Source: Aureimonas sp. AU22 (lineage in GTDB: Bacteria; Pseudomonadota; Alphaproteobacteria; Rhizobiales; Rhizobiaceae). Taken from it: a stretch of DNA of 64,000 nt. A program made the position numbers and the translations under genes. Position 1 is the first letter of the stretch; every line of letters begins with the position of its first letter. Under the pieces are notes generated by a model that made no database searches, was not told the origin of the DNA, and was given only the letters and a program-made list of their open reading frames with translations. Shown here one piece after another: positions 1 to 7,960 of this stretch. The stretch lies in contig NZ_BBWJ01000004.1 in assembly GCF_001463745.1 (NCBI RefSeq), forward strand, positions 248,001-312,000. The letters are read 5' to 3'.

Positions 1-88
1 CGCCGCCGAAAGTCGATCCGTAGCCTTCGAACTCGCCGCTGTCCTTCAGGGCCTTGATCTCGAGCAGTGGAGCGGTCGTCTTGTCCAT
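1..88 (-). CDS. HK97-family prohead protease, N-terminal fragment (cut by window edge)
   Basis: The 29 visible residues begin MDKTTAPLLEIKAL and reach FEGYGSTFGG, the start typical of HK97-type prohead proteases (peptidase family U35/S78), where an F-x-GYAS-x-F motif opens the domain. The ATG at 88-86 has a good GGAG ribosome site about eight bases upstream. It lies just downstream of the portal stop, giving the usual order terminase, portal, protease. The enzyme would trim the scaffold part of the major capsid protein during prohead maturation. The catalytic residues lie outside the window, so the call rests on the N-terminus and context. Confidence 0.75.
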   Translation of the reverse strand, partial: MDKTTAPLLEIKALKDSGEFEGYGSTFGG

Positions 89-97
89 CGTCGTCTC

Positions 98-1396
98 CTA
101 AGCCTGCGGCGCGGCCGCCGGGCTCGAACCGCCCTCGCCGTCCGCCTTGGGCTTGATGGCCTGTGCCAGCGGGATGTCCTGCATCTGCACCGTGATGACG
201 TCGCCACCGTCGACCGGGGGCAGGTTCTCTAGCGCCCGGCATTCGTTGCGGGTCATCAGGCCCATGCCGATCGCGCGCTCGTGCGCCTCGTACCGGCTGG
301 CGGTGTCACCCCGCAGAAGGCCCTCGAGGTTGAACTCGATCGTGATGCCCTGCGCCCGGCGCTCCGCCAGCGACACCAGCTGTTTCGTCAGCGCCTGCTC
401 GATCCGCTTCAGCCGCTTGCGCAGCGTGAACTTCTGGAAGCCGAGGACGTCGACTTCCTTGCCCGTTCCCCAATTCGAGGCCTTGTCGCCGAAGCCGACC
501 ATCGCGGGCGGGACACCGAACACCGTGCAGATCTGCTCGCCACTGAACTTCCGGCTTTCCAGCATCTGCGCGTCGACCGGATTGATCGAAAGCGGCACCC
601 ATTTCAGCCCGCCATCCAGCAGCATCGGAGTGCCTTGGCGGATCGAGCCCATGTATTTCGTACGGAGCTTGTCCTCGAGTTCCTGACGCTGGGGACCGGT
701 CAACCGAACCGTGTCCGATGTGGACAGGATGCCGCTCGGGTTTACACCGTTCCTGAACATCGAGGCTGCGGCGACATCGGCGTGCACCGCTCCCTCGAAG
801 ACGCTGCGGCACACCGACAGCGTCGATGCCCCGGACAGAGCGTCACCGAGTGGCCCGCGGATGTGCAGGACGTCCTCGCCCCGGCGCACCACCCGGCTGC
901 CGTTCTCGGTCCATTCGTACTCGATCGACCCGTCGTCGCGGCGGCGAGCTTTGACGAGATCCGGTCGGATGGGCGTCAGAGAATTGATGACCCCGCCAGC
1001 GCGGCGGGTGATGTCGGCGTAGGCGTTCCCCTCCAGCTCGAGGCTGGCAGCCATGACCTCCCAGAAATCGACTGCGGTCTGGTCGAAGTTCGGACTGTCG
1101 TGGAGCACGAAATAGAGCGGGTGATCCTTCGCCACCCGACGGATACCCTGCGCGTCCGTCCGGTAGACCATCAGCGGAAGGGATGCGATCGTTCCGGCGA
1201 TCAGCTGAACGCATGCCCATGTCGCTGCGAGGCCGATGGCGCTCGATCCCTGCGCTGCTTGGAGGTCCCGATAGTCGGCGACGCTGACTTGATTGCGGAC
1301 GAAGTTGTCGCCGTTCTCCGTCGATACATGACGCCCGTTGACGCGTTCAATGTCCTTGGTGCCGCCAAGGCGGAGAAGACGCTGGATCAGTTTCAT
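98..1396 (-). CDS. Phage portal protein, HK97 family
   Basis: 432 residues, full length for an HK97-type portal (Phage_portal family). The portal is the dodecameric ring at one capsid vertex through which DNA is packaged and to which the tail attaches. Family features seen are the N-terminal stretch with WACVQLIAGTIASLPLMVY, the SGASTLSVCRSVFEGAV region, and the C-terminal GKEVDVLGFQKFTLRKRLKRIEQ segment split here across the usual F-x-x-x-T-L-x-P position. The start ATG overlaps the large terminase stop by four bases (ATGA), so the two genes are translationally coupled. The prohead protease gene follows about ten bases later. Confidence 0.93.
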   Translation of the reverse strand: MKLIQRLLRLGGTKDIERVNGRHVSTENGDNFVRNQVSVADYRDLQAAQGSSAIGLAATWACVQLIAGTIASLPLMVYRTDAQGIRRVAKDHPLYFVLHDSPNFDQTAVDFWEVMAASLELEGNAYADITRRAGGVINSLTPIRPDLVKARRRDDGSIEYEWTENGSRVVRRGEDVLHIRGPLGDALSGASTLSVCRSVFEGAVHADVAAASMFRNGVNPSGILSTSDTVRLTGPQRQELEDKLRTKYMGSIRQGTPMLLDGGLKWVPLSINPVDAQMLESRKFSGEQICTVFGVPPAMVGFGDKASNWGTGKEVDVLGFQKFTLRKRLKRIEQALTKQLVSLAERRAQGITIEFNLEGLLRGDTASRYEAHERAIGMGLMTRNECRALENLPPVDGGDVITVQMQDIPLAQAIKPKADGEGGSSPAAAPQA

Positions 1397-3243
1397 GCGT
1401 AGCTCGCTATCCAGTCGTCGGCGTCGAAGCCGGTGCCGGCGTAGGAAACGGCAGCCCCCAACGCCATCGCGAGGGCGACCGCGCAGTCGATCTTGTTCGA
1501 GGCACGCTCTTTCGCGAGCCAGTAGTTCCCCCAGCGATCCTCGTCCGTCACCGCCGACATCATCGCCGAGATCAGGACCGGGTTACGCTGGATCCTGATC
1601 CGGCCTTCCAGAAGCGCGTCCTCAAGCTCGCGAACGGAGCCGGGCATCCAGAGGCCTTCCGGGTCGCGCCCGTCGGCTTCCGCCGCCTGCTTCATCGGCT
1701 CGTTCGGCTTGCCCTTCTTCGTGCCACCTTGGGGATGCTCGACGAACTCGACATCGATGCCGAGACGCTCGCATTCGGGCTCGAACCCGCGCCGGAAGGC
1801 GAACCGATCGTAGGCGAGGCACTGCACCCGGTAGGCGTTCGTGTATTCCGCCAGAGCTTGCGCCACATGGTCGAAGCGAATGCTGACCCCCTTCGGCGCA
1901 TGCAGATGTCCGACGCGCGCCCATTCCTCGTAGGGCTGCTTGTCGCGAAGCGCGCGGGCGGCGATCGTGTCCCCAGGCGTCCAGGCCTCAACCCACGCTG
2001 CGAAGGTGGGCTTCTCGACCTCCTGCATCTTGCCATCGCGCTCGGCACGCACGGTCACCATGCCGGTCTTCACGACCGCGGCGAGCGCCGTAATGTCCTT
2101 GTTCTGCGACAGGTCGCAGCCGATCCAGACGTCCTGATCTCGGAATTGCGCCGGGTCGAAATTGTCGAGGGCTGGCTCCAGTACCGCCCGCGTCATCCAC
2201 GCCGTTTCCGCCTCCGTCCAGGTGCAGAAGTGAAGCCGCAGGATACCGTTCAGCTTGGAGGGCATGGCCTTCGCCTGGGCGACGACGCCGGCCAGATATT
2301 CCTCCGTGATCGTCGTGCCGAGCAGCGGGTTTGCCTTCACCCAGCAGGACGGATCGTTCAGCGGATCGTCGCCGGGGTCGAGCGCGCAGACGTAGGAGAA
2401 CGTCGTGTCGTCGATCCGCTCGCCGAGGTAGTGCGCATCGTCGTCCTTTGCGTCGACGTTGCCGGCCGCCACTCGGACCGCATGCTCGTGCTCCACCCAA
2501 CAGACCGAATTGCGATCGGACCCGCTGTTGGTGATCATCAGCAGCAGCGGCTGTCGGCGGAACTTGAAGCCGCGCTCCAGGATCTCGATGATCCCGGCAT
2601 CGGCATGCTCATGCAACTCGTCCACCAGCGCGAAATGAGGGCGCGGTCCCGAGCCGGTCTTCTTCGTCTCGCGCGACACGGGCCGAAAGAACGATCCGTT
2701 CCGGAGATATGCGAGGTTGAACTCTCGGCCGGGCCCGCCGCTCGTCTTGAGGCGCTTCTCCAGATCCGGCGACTTACCGACCATCTTCACCGCGTCGCGG
2801 AAGAGGATGCCAGCCTGCTCCTTTGTCGCGCCGGCCGAGTAGATTTCCGCGCCCGCCTCGCCGTCGGCCATCAGACCGTAGAGGCCGATCCCACCCGCGA
2901 GCGGGGACTTGCCGTTGCCCTTCCCCTGTTCGATGTACGCCCGTCGAAAACGACGCGTCCCGTCCAGCCGTCGCCAGCCGAACAGCGACCCGATGATGAA
3001 GTCCTGCGGCGGCTGGGATGCGAACGGCCGGTTCTCGAACTGGCCCTCGCTCAGCTTCAGCTTCGTCTCGAAGAACCGCAGCGCGCGGGCGGCACTCTCC
3101 GGATCGAACACAAGGTCGTCTCGCTTAAGGTCGTCCAGGTGTCGCCGGCAGGCATTGCGCACATGCGGCCCCGCAACGAGGTCGCCGGAAACGACGCGCT
3201 CGGCGTAGGCCGTCGCACGGTCAGTCGTCGAAGAACTCGTCAC
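1393..3243 (-). CDS. terL: Phage terminase large subunit (Terminase_1 family)
   Basis: 616 residues, the motor and nuclease that cuts concatemeric DNA and pumps it into the prohead. The ATPase domain shows a deviant Walker A, GKGNGKS, at residues 107-113, and a Walker B, FALVDELHEH, with D208 and E209. The C-terminal nuclease half includes WIGCDLSQNKD, whose aspartate is the likely first metal ligand of the RNase-H fold. The chosen GTG start at 3243 overlaps the small terminase end by 23 bases; a start a few codons inside is possible. Family P27 small terminase directly upstream is the expected partner. Confidence 0.94.
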   Translation of the reverse strand: MTSSSTTDRATAYAERVVSGDLVAGPHVRNACRRHLDDLKRDDLVFDPESAARALRFFETKLKLSEGQFENRPFASQPPQDFIIGSLFGWRRLDGTRRFRRAYIEQGKGNGKSPLAGGIGLYGLMADGEAGAEIYSAGATKEQAGILFRDAVKMVGKSPDLEKRLKTSGGPGREFNLAYLRNGSFFRPVSRETKKTGSGPRPHFALVDELHEHADAGIIEILERGFKFRRQPLLLMITNSGSDRNSVCWVEHEHAVRVAAGNVDAKDDDAHYLGERIDDTTFSYVCALDPGDDPLNDPSCWVKANPLLGTTITEEYLAGVVAQAKAMPSKLNGILRLHFCTWTEAETAWMTRAVLEPALDNFDPAQFRDQDVWIGCDLSQNKDITALAAVVKTGMVTVRAERDGKMQEVEKPTFAAWVEAWTPGDTIAARALRDKQPYEEWARVGHLHAPKGVSIRFDHVAQALAEYTNAYRVQCLAYDRFAFRRGFEPECERLGIDVEFVEHPQGGTKKGKPNEPMKQAAEADGRDPEGLWMPGSVRELEDALLEGRIRIQRNPVLISAMMSAVTDEDRWGNYWLAKERASNKIDCAVALAMALGAAVSYAGTGFDADDWIASYA

Positions 3244-3616
3244 CGGGCTTGTCTTCCTTCTCGACCCGGTTCCGCTCGTCGGTGAGGCCCAGCTCGCTCA
3301 TGTAGGCGCGCAGCTGACCGTGCTTGGCAGCCGGGAACTTGAGCGGCGCCGATCGAAACTCGTCCCACAGCTCGCAGAAGGCGATTGCAGCAGGCTCTCG
3401 CGACGCGTCCAGCCAGCCGGCCGGGGCGATGTATCGTTTCCAGGCATCGGCCGCATGGCCGCGCATCTGCTTCGGCTTCGTCAGCACCCCGAAGGCTTCG
3501 ACAGCGCCTTCAACCGCCTCCCGAGCCTTCGCAGCAGCGCCATGACGGGTGTTGCGATGGGTGCCGTCGACGAGGCGCAGGTGCTCGGGTTTCGGCTTCG
3601 CGCCTCGGGTCGCCAT
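3221..3616 (-). CDS. terS: Phage terminase small subunit, P27 family
   Basis: 131 residues with the N-terminal pattern MATRGAKPKPEHLRLV-GT typical of P27-family small terminases (Terminase_4). The protein recognises the packaging site and hands DNA to the large subunit. Helical centre around residues 45-95 (AADAWKRYIAPAGWLD, CELWDEFRSA) and an acidic tail match the family. It sits directly before terL and is followed by it with a short overlap. The G-rich stretch upstream, between this gene and the HNH gene, is where such phages usually carry their cos site. Confidence 0.9.
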   Translation of the reverse strand: MATRGAKPKPEHLRLVDGTHRNTRHGAAAKAREAVEGAVEAFGVLTKPKQMRGHAADAWKRYIAPAGWLDASREPAAIAFCELWDEFRSAPLKFPAAKHGQLRAYMSELGLTDERNRVEKEDKPGDEFFDD

Positions 3617-3659
3617 GTTGATCAGGCCTCAAACATCAATCTGGCTTTGCGAGTTGTTA

Positions 3660-3745
3660 GTACCCCAAGCGGTGTCCGCCCCCAGGGGCCTCGACTTTCG
3701 ACCTACCCCCCCTTTTGTGACCGATTTATCACACCTCGACATGAC
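3660..3745 (-). other. Candidate cos/packaging recognition region
   Basis: The 135 bases between the HNH and small terminase genes contain, on the leftward strand, a run of seven G (3712-3706) followed by the direct repeat GTCGA-AA-GTCGA and G/C-rich quasi-symmetric sequence. In HK97-type phages the cos site lies beside the HNH and small terminase genes. Assignment is from position and composition only. Confidence 0.35.
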
Positions 3746-3751
3746 GAGGTC

Positions 3752-4033
3752 TCAGAGGGGCCAACCGTCTGCGCCGACCGGGGCTCGATACCGAAGACCG
3801 AACTGCTCGGCCGTCCGCTTCAAGTGATGCTCGGCGCACAGGCACCGGATGTTGTCGTCCTCGTCCTTCCCGCCTTGAGCCAGGGGGACGATGTGGTCGG
3901 GCACTGCGGCAGGCACGACGAGCCCGAGCGCCACGCAATCACGACATAAGGGCTCAGCTGCTAGGCGCCTGGCACGCTGCTTGACGCCTCGCCTTCCGCG
4001 CAGACGTCCGTCATGTGGGTCGTGATGCGCCAT
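3752..4033 (-). CDS. Phage HNH endonuclease
   Basis: About 93 residues from the ATG at 4033 (MAHHDPHDGRLRGRRG). The HNH fold is clear: a CRDC cysteine pair, then DHIVPLAQGGKDEDDNIRC, then CAEHH, giving the His-Asn-His core and a four-cysteine structural zinc site. Such enzymes next to the terminase genes, such as HK97 gp74, nick DNA and help the terminase cut at cos. A longer version from a GTG at 4138 would add 35 residues that look unlike the family and would run through a palindromic repeat, so the shorter start is preferred. Confidence 0.88.
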   Translation of the reverse strand: MAHHDPHDGRLRGRRGVKQRARRLAAEPLCRDCVALGLVVPAAVPDHIVPLAQGGKDEDDNIRCLCAEHHLKRTAEQFGLRYRAPVGADGWPL

Positions 4034-4106
4034 ATCGGCTGCCAGCCCTCGAAGAGCGCAACGAAAACCCCGCCAAGCCGAAGCCAGACGGGGCCGAAGA
4101 ATATTC

Positions 4107-4148
4107 GAATTTCGTGCATTACCCATTGCATCATACACGAAATTCGTG
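4107..4148. promoter_or_regulatory. TTCGTG/CACGAA repeats, possible operator or promoter region
   Basis: CACGAAATTCGTG at 4136-4148 is an inverted repeat with six-base arms around one base. A related half, TTCGTGCAT, lies at 4111-4119 beside TTCGAA. The site is between the leftward HNH gene and the rightward small membrane gene, where late and middle transcription would diverge. The binding protein is unknown. Confidence 0.4.
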
Positions 4149-4160
4149 CATAAAGAACGG

Positions 4161-4180
4161 GTCAGGCAATTCCGCCTGAC
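4161..4180 (+). promoter_or_regulatory. Stem-loop GTCAGGC-N6-GCCTGAC before the small membrane gene
   Basis: Two perfect seven-base arms flank the loop AATTCC. The element ends six bases before the AAAGGAG ribosome site of the gene at 4197, so it could be an operator or an RNA hairpin controlling that site. Confidence 0.45.
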
Positions 4181-4196
4181 TGCAAAGGAGAAGGCA

Positions 4197-4280
4197 ATGT
4201 CCTACGAGACAGCCAGCCTAATCCTTCAAGCCCTGAGCGTGATGATCGGTTTCGCGGCCCTCATCATCGCTCTGAGGTAA
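4197..4280 (+). CDS. 27-residue single-span membrane peptide
   Basis: MSYETASLILQALSVMIGFA is followed by ALIIALR and a stop. The peptide is one continuous hydrophobic helix with a polar N-terminus and a final arginine, resembling small holin-like or toxin-like phage peptides. An ideal AAAGGAG ribosome site lies about seven bases before the ATG. A perfect stem-loop precedes it and a strong GC hairpin follows within ten bases, so it has the layout of an independent short transcription unit. It lies between the HNH gene and a small HTH gene. Function is unknown; the membrane location is inferred from composition. Confidence 0.6.
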   Translation: MSYETASLILQALSVMIGFAALIIALR

Positions 4281-4287
4281 GAAGCGG

Positions 4288-4311
4288 CCGGGGGGCCTTC
4301 GGGTCCCCCGG
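4288..4311 (+). terminator. Terminator-like hairpin with UUCG loop
   Basis: CCGGGGG pairs with CCCCCGG around a GCC-TTCG-GG-type loop, seven bases after the stop of the small membrane gene. No T run follows, so it may stabilise the 3' end or need Rho. Confidence 0.45.
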
Positions 4312-4350
4312 TTGCAGCACCCAACATAGATCGCGAAGGGTTACCGATCA

Positions 4351-4605
4351 ATGACGCTGCAAGAGTTCATCAGCCTTCGGAAGAAGCTCAACCTGACGCA
4401 GGGCGAGTTGGCCCACATCCTCGGGATGAAGTTGCGCGGCATCCAGGACATCGAGGGCGGCAGGACACCGCTGCGGACAATCCATATCCTTGCGATCGAG
4501 CGGGTATCCGAGAAGGAAGCTGCGGTCGCTCGAGATGCCACCCTCTTGGCGGACGGCGTCTACCCTGACATTCATCGTATCGTCTATGGCGTTCCACCGT
4601 CCTGA
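4351..4605 (+). CDS. Small XRE-like helix-turn-helix protein
   Basis: 84 residues. Residues 3-40 (LQEFISLRKKLNLTQGELA, then HILGMKLRGIQDIEGG) form a Cro/CI-type helix-turn-helix with the usual LTQ-ELA helix pair. The remainder is short, with no dimerisation or protease domain. It may regulate late genes or the neighbouring small membrane gene. An AAGGG lies about eleven bases before the ATG. Identity beyond a DNA-binding regulator cannot be given. Confidence 0.7.
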   Translation: MTLQEFISLRKKLNLTQGELAHILGMKLRGIQDIEGGRTPLRTIHILAIERVSEKEAAVARDATLLADGVYPDIHRIVYGVPPS

Positions 4606-4652
4606 CGTGGCGCCCTGGCGAGGGATCGAAGCCCCGCCGTCCTGATGCTGTC

Positions 4653-4670
4653 ACTGGCGATTTCGCCAGT
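4653..4670. terminator. ACTGGCGA/TCGCCAGT hairpin between convergent genes
   Basis: Two perfect eight-base arms separated by two bases lie between the rightward HTH gene (ends 4605) and the leftward gene ending at 4785. It is suitable as a bidirectional stop, although no clear T run follows on either strand. Confidence 0.4.
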
Positions 4671-4784
4671 CAGAAACGTGAAAGGCCCGCCGAAGCGAGC
4701 CCTTCAGTCGCAGTGCGACACCTGAAGAAACACCTAGAGCATCCGTCACGAAAGGTCAACGGTCCTAACGGCAGGTATCTAGTC

Positions 4785-5282
4785 CTAAGCGGCAAATTTC
4801 ATTGCGCGTGCAAGGTCGGTCAGATCCTGCTGCAACACGAACCCCATCTGCCGCTCGTCCGCCTGCTGCCGATACGTGGCCGCGATCTCGCGCGGCGTGC
4901 GCCCTTCTACGCAGTAGGACACCAGCCGCCGCATGATTGGGCCGCCCAGCTCGGCGCTGATCTTCTGCACCTCGTCGAGGGCAACCACACGTCCGTCGGG
5001 CATCCCGCGCCAGGCCCCCTCACCTCCACCTACGCCGATCGCAGACGAGCCCGCCGAGGCGATGCCAGCCTTCTCCCAGAGACGGGCGAACGATGACCCA
5101 GCGTGGTAAAGGGCGTTGCCCAGGCGGCCGTATCGCCATTCGAACGTGCCCGGGCGGCAGCGCACCTTCGTAGTCATGATGGCCTGCGTCCCCGTGCGGA
5201 CGCGGCGCGGCTGGTAGACCGTGCCATCCGGGCCGGGCTTCTCGCCGTTGGGGTTCTTCTTCGGCTTCGATGGCTTAGCCAT
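4785..5282 (-). CDS. Phage protein with HTH-like C-terminus, possibly a late-gene regulator
   Basis: 165 residues. The N-terminal third is basic and low-complexity (PSKPKKNPNGEKPGPDG). The C-terminal third, DEVQKISAELGGPIMRRLVS followed by YCVEGRTPREIAATY, resembles the DUF6456-type helix-turn-helix of alphaproteobacterial phages, where the protein is last in the early operon. That position suggests a switch from early to late transcription, but this is inference. Its ATG overlaps the upstream stop as TAATG. No catalytic motif is seen. Confidence 0.5.
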   Translation of the reverse strand: MAKPSKPKKNPNGEKPGPDGTVYQPRRVRTGTQAIMTTKVRCRPGTFEWRYGRLGNALYHAGSSFARLWEKAGIASAGSSAIGVGGGEGAWRGMPDGRVVALDEVQKISAELGGPIMRRLVSYCVEGRTPREIAATYRQQADERQMGFVLQQDLTDLARAMKFAA

Positions 5283-5524
5283 TACGCGACGTCTCCACCC
5301 AGGTCAGGACGATCTTTTCGGATTAGTCGCTCGCAACGAATGGCCTCGTAGGTGAGGTCCATGTCGACGCCGACGTAGCTGCACCGACGCTCCAGTTCGT
5401 CGAGTTCGGCATCCGTCAGGTGGTCAACTGCTTCCATCGCGTCGCACACACTATCGTTCGTGACGAGGCGAAGCTTGACCAATGCCATCGCCAAGCCGCC
5501 CACGTTGTCGTTCGTCGCCTTCAT
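5282..5524 (-). CDS. Conserved-looking small phage protein, unknown function
   Basis: 80 residues from the ATG at 5524 (MKATNDNVGGLAMALVKL), chosen because it overlaps the primase stop as ATGA; a start seven codons upstream is open but less likely. Helical, with an acidic middle (DHLTDAELDELERRC). It is translationally coupled to primase upstream and to the next gene downstream, so it belongs to the replication operon. No recognised domain. Confidence 0.6.
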   Translation of the reverse strand: MKATNDNVGGLAMALVKLRLVTNDSVCDAMEAVDHLTDAELDELERRCSYVGVDMDLTYEAIRCERLIRKDRPDLGGDVA

Positions 5525-6465
5525 GGTCGCCCCTTCTTCACCCATTCGTCGTTCCAGTCGTGCCCCTGAAAGGGCGGCAGGCAGACGTCGGCGACGACGC
5601 CCTTCGCGGTCAGGCGCTTTGCCAGCCCGAAGGCCGCAGCCTGCCCCGTGTTGCTGGCGTCGTTGTCGCCGAAGATCATCACGTGTTGGACGCTTGCCGG
5701 CGGTATCCAGTTCTCCAGCAGATGAGCGGTCAGAGCCGCCCAGACCGGAATGCCGTCGTGAAGCCGGGACGCCGAGAGCGCCGTCTCTATCCCCTCAGCG
5801 ATGCCCACGATGTCGTCGCAGGGCATCAGGCGAACCGCCGACCCAACAGGCGTCTCGCCGGGCATCATGACCCGAGGCCGCGCGAGCGGCGCCTTGAGGC
5901 CGTCATGTGTAAGATACGTGCGATGCAGCTTCGCCTTGCTGTCGTCGTGGGCGATCATCCGCGCGACCATGCAGTGGTGGTAGGTCGGCCGCTTGCCCTT
6001 GTCCTCCGTGTACCGCTCATCCGGCACGTACCGCAGGCATTCGGGAAACGACATCAGCCCGCATCGCTCGGACAGATAGATCCCGGCAGGGTCGATGGCT
6101 GTGATCGGTTTCGCCCGGCGCCAGAGCCGCGATGACAGCTCGGCGGCGCGCTTGTCCGTCAGCCCCCCGACTTTCTCAATGACGACCGCGGTTCCGATCA
6201 ACGGCTCGATGCGGGCGGCCGCGGCCTTGAAGTCGAGGCCGAGAAACTTCTTCACGATCTCGATGCCGTCGCCGGACTGCGGATCGCACTGGCCGCAAAA
6301 CCATGTGCCGTAACCGCCCTTGTCATCAAATCGGAAGCGATCCTTCCCCCCGCACATAGGGCATGGGCCGTGGGTGTTGCGGAGGAACTTCGACGCGATG
6401 CCGACCGCTGGCAGGATGCTCTGCCAACGACCCTTGCAGCGTTCCTTCAGGGGCTCAAAGCGCAA
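5521..6465 (-). CDS. Phage DNA primase (zinc ribbon plus Toprim)
   Basis: 314 residues. An N-terminal P4-type primase zinc ribbon is shown by CPMCGGKDRFRF and WFCGQC (Cys 35, 38, 57, 60). The Toprim domain follows in the second half: GIAEGIETALSA around residue 215 carries the catalytic glutamate and MIFGDNDASNTGQ carries the DxD-like acidic metal site. The protein would make RNA primers for phage replication. It overlaps the helicase gene end by 11 bases, as expected for a helicase-primase pair working together. There is no fused helicase domain; the helicase is the separate upstream gene. Confidence 0.92.
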   Translation of the reverse strand: MRFEPLKERCKGRWQSILPAVGIASKFLRNTHGPCPMCGGKDRFRFDDKGGYGTWFCGQCDPQSGDGIEIVKKFLGLDFKAAAARIEPLIGTAVVIEKVGGLTDKRAAELSSRLWRRAKPITAIDPAGIYLSERCGLMSFPECLRYVPDERYTEDKGKRPTYHHCMVARMIAHDDSKAKLHRTYLTHDGLKAPLARPRVMMPGETPVGSAVRLMPCDDIVGIAEGIETALSASRLHDGIPVWAALTAHLLENWIPPASVQHVMIFGDNDASNTGQAAAFGLAKRLTAKGVVADVCLPPFQGHDWNDEWVKKGRP

Positions 6466-7960
6466 GGGTCGGGTCCTCCCGGCGCTTCTTTTCCATCCCC
6501 TTCGCGTACCGGATCTGCATGGATCGTATCCAGCCGAGGAAGGCCGCGTCCGGCTCCATCGGCTGGCGCTTTACCCCCATCTTGTCGGGGTACGATCCGT
6601 ACCGATCGACGAACTTGGCGATGGCGTAGCCTGGCTTGTAGCCGCGCTCGTTCGCGTGCCACAGCAGCATGCCGTAGACCTCCTGCGGCGAATGCGGCGT
6701 CGGCTCCCGCCGCTTCTTCTCCTTTGACCCTTTCAGCGGAACGAGATCGCCGTCGAAGCACTCGATCCCGGATTGCTTCTCCGGGGCGAACCCGCAGCTT
6801 GGGCACTCGCGCACCCCAGCCGGCTTGAGCCGTGTGCAGCTCGGGCATTCCTTCGGGAGCGGCGTCGACTTCTCGCGCTTCGCCTGCGTCGAGGTCTTGG
6901 GCTTGCCGTCGTCCAGCCTGTCGTAGTGGATCTCGGACGGGAAGCCGAGGCGCAGCGTCGTGTCGCTGTGGTCGAGCACGAGGCAGTCGGTCTTGCCATC
7001 CGCCAACCGCAAGCCCCGTCCGATGATCTGGACGAACAGCATCTCGGACTTCGTCGGCCGTGCCAGGACGATACAGCGGACGTCCCAATCGACGCCAGTG
7101 GTCAACGTGCCGATGTTCACCACAACCTTGATCCGGCCATCGGCAAGGCGCTCGCCGATCGCGTCGCGCTCCTCGATCGGGGTGTTGGCGTCAACGTACT
7201 CGGACGGCACGCCAGCGGCTTCGAACTCGTCGGCCAGTCGCCGGGCATGCGCTCGATCGACGGCGAAGACGAGCGTCGGGCGCTCTTCCGCTTGGCGCAG
7301 CCATGTCGAGACGACGTCGCCAACCAGCGTCGGCTGCGACATCACCTCGGATAGGTCGCCCTCGTTGTAGTCGCCGGCCGTCGTGCGGACCTTCGACAAG
7401 TCGGGGTGCGACGGTGCGAAGACCCGATAGGGGGACAATCGCTTCGCCTCGATCAGCTCGGCCGCGGTCGCCATCACGATGAGGTCGTCGTAGTGCTTGC
7501 CTAGGCCCTTCGCCCATGGCGTCGCCGACAGGCCGACGAACGGGACGCGAGACCATTCCGGCATAGCCATCCACGTCCGCAGGAACTGGTACATCACGTG
7601 CGCCTCGTCGACGATGACGAGGTCCACTTTCGGCAGCGCCCGGCGGCTCAGGGTCTGGATCGAGCACACCTGGACCGGCTGCGTCGCATCCGTCAGTTCG
7701 TGGATACCCTGCATCACGCCGACTGCGTCGATGCCTTGCGCCCGCAAGACGCGGACGGTCTGGCCGATCAGCGAGAGGAACGGGACGACGAACGCAACCC
7801 GCTTGCCCTTCGCGAGCGCCATTTCGATGATCTTCGTGGCGAACAGCGTCTTGCCGGCGCCGGTCGCCGCCTGGACCATCGGTCGACGGCAGCCAGCCAT
7901 GAGGGATGCGCGCAGAACCTCGAGGCCGCGCTTCTGGTGAGGCCACAGGTCGCCGATCAA
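6455..7960 (-). CDS. Phage DEAD/DEAH-box helicase (superfamily 2)
   Basis: 501 residues. Motif I is AATGAGKT at 31-38, motif II is DEAH at 118-121, motif III is SATPW, and motif VI is IGRGLRL. The C-terminal part ends with a CPSC/CPSC zinc ribbon. This is the layout of phage replication helicases of the UvsW/RecG-like SF2 type found next to primases. The start ATG overlaps the preceding winged-helix gene by four bases. It probably unwinds the phage origin or restarts forks; the exact role is inferred from position. Confidence 0.9.
   Translation of the reverse strand: MIGDLWPHQKRGLEVLRASLMAGCRRPMVQAATGAGKTLFATKIIEMALAKGKRVAFVVPFLSLIGQTVRVLRAQGIDAVGVMQGIHELTDATQPVQVCSIQTLSRRALPKVDLVIVDEAHVMYQFLRTWMAMPEWSRVPFVGLSATPWAKGLGKHYDDLIVMATAAELIEAKRLSPYRVFAPSHPDLSKVRTTAGDYNEGDLSEVMSQPTLVGDVVSTWLRQAEERPTLVFAVDRAHARRLADEFEAAGVPSEYVDANTPIEERDAIGERLADGRIKVVVNIGTLTTGVDWDVRCIVLARPTKSEMLFVQIIGRGLRLADGKTDCLVLDHSDTTLRLGFPSEIHYDRLDDGKPKTSTQAKREKSTPLPKECPSCTRLKPAGVRECPSCGFAPEKQSGIECFDGDLVPLKGSKEKKRREPTPHSPQEVYGMLLWHANERGYKPGYAIAKFVDRYGSYPDKMGVKRQPMEPDAAFLGWIRSMQIRYAKGMEKKRREDPTLAL

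Noticed and set aside
281-1402. Long rightward open frame opposite the portal gene
   Set aside because: It is antisense to a clear portal gene, has no domain and typical GC-rich arginine/histidine-heavy shadow composition.
1729-3285. 518-codon rightward frame opposite the large terminase gene
   Set aside because: Mirror frame of terL; no ribosome site or motif.
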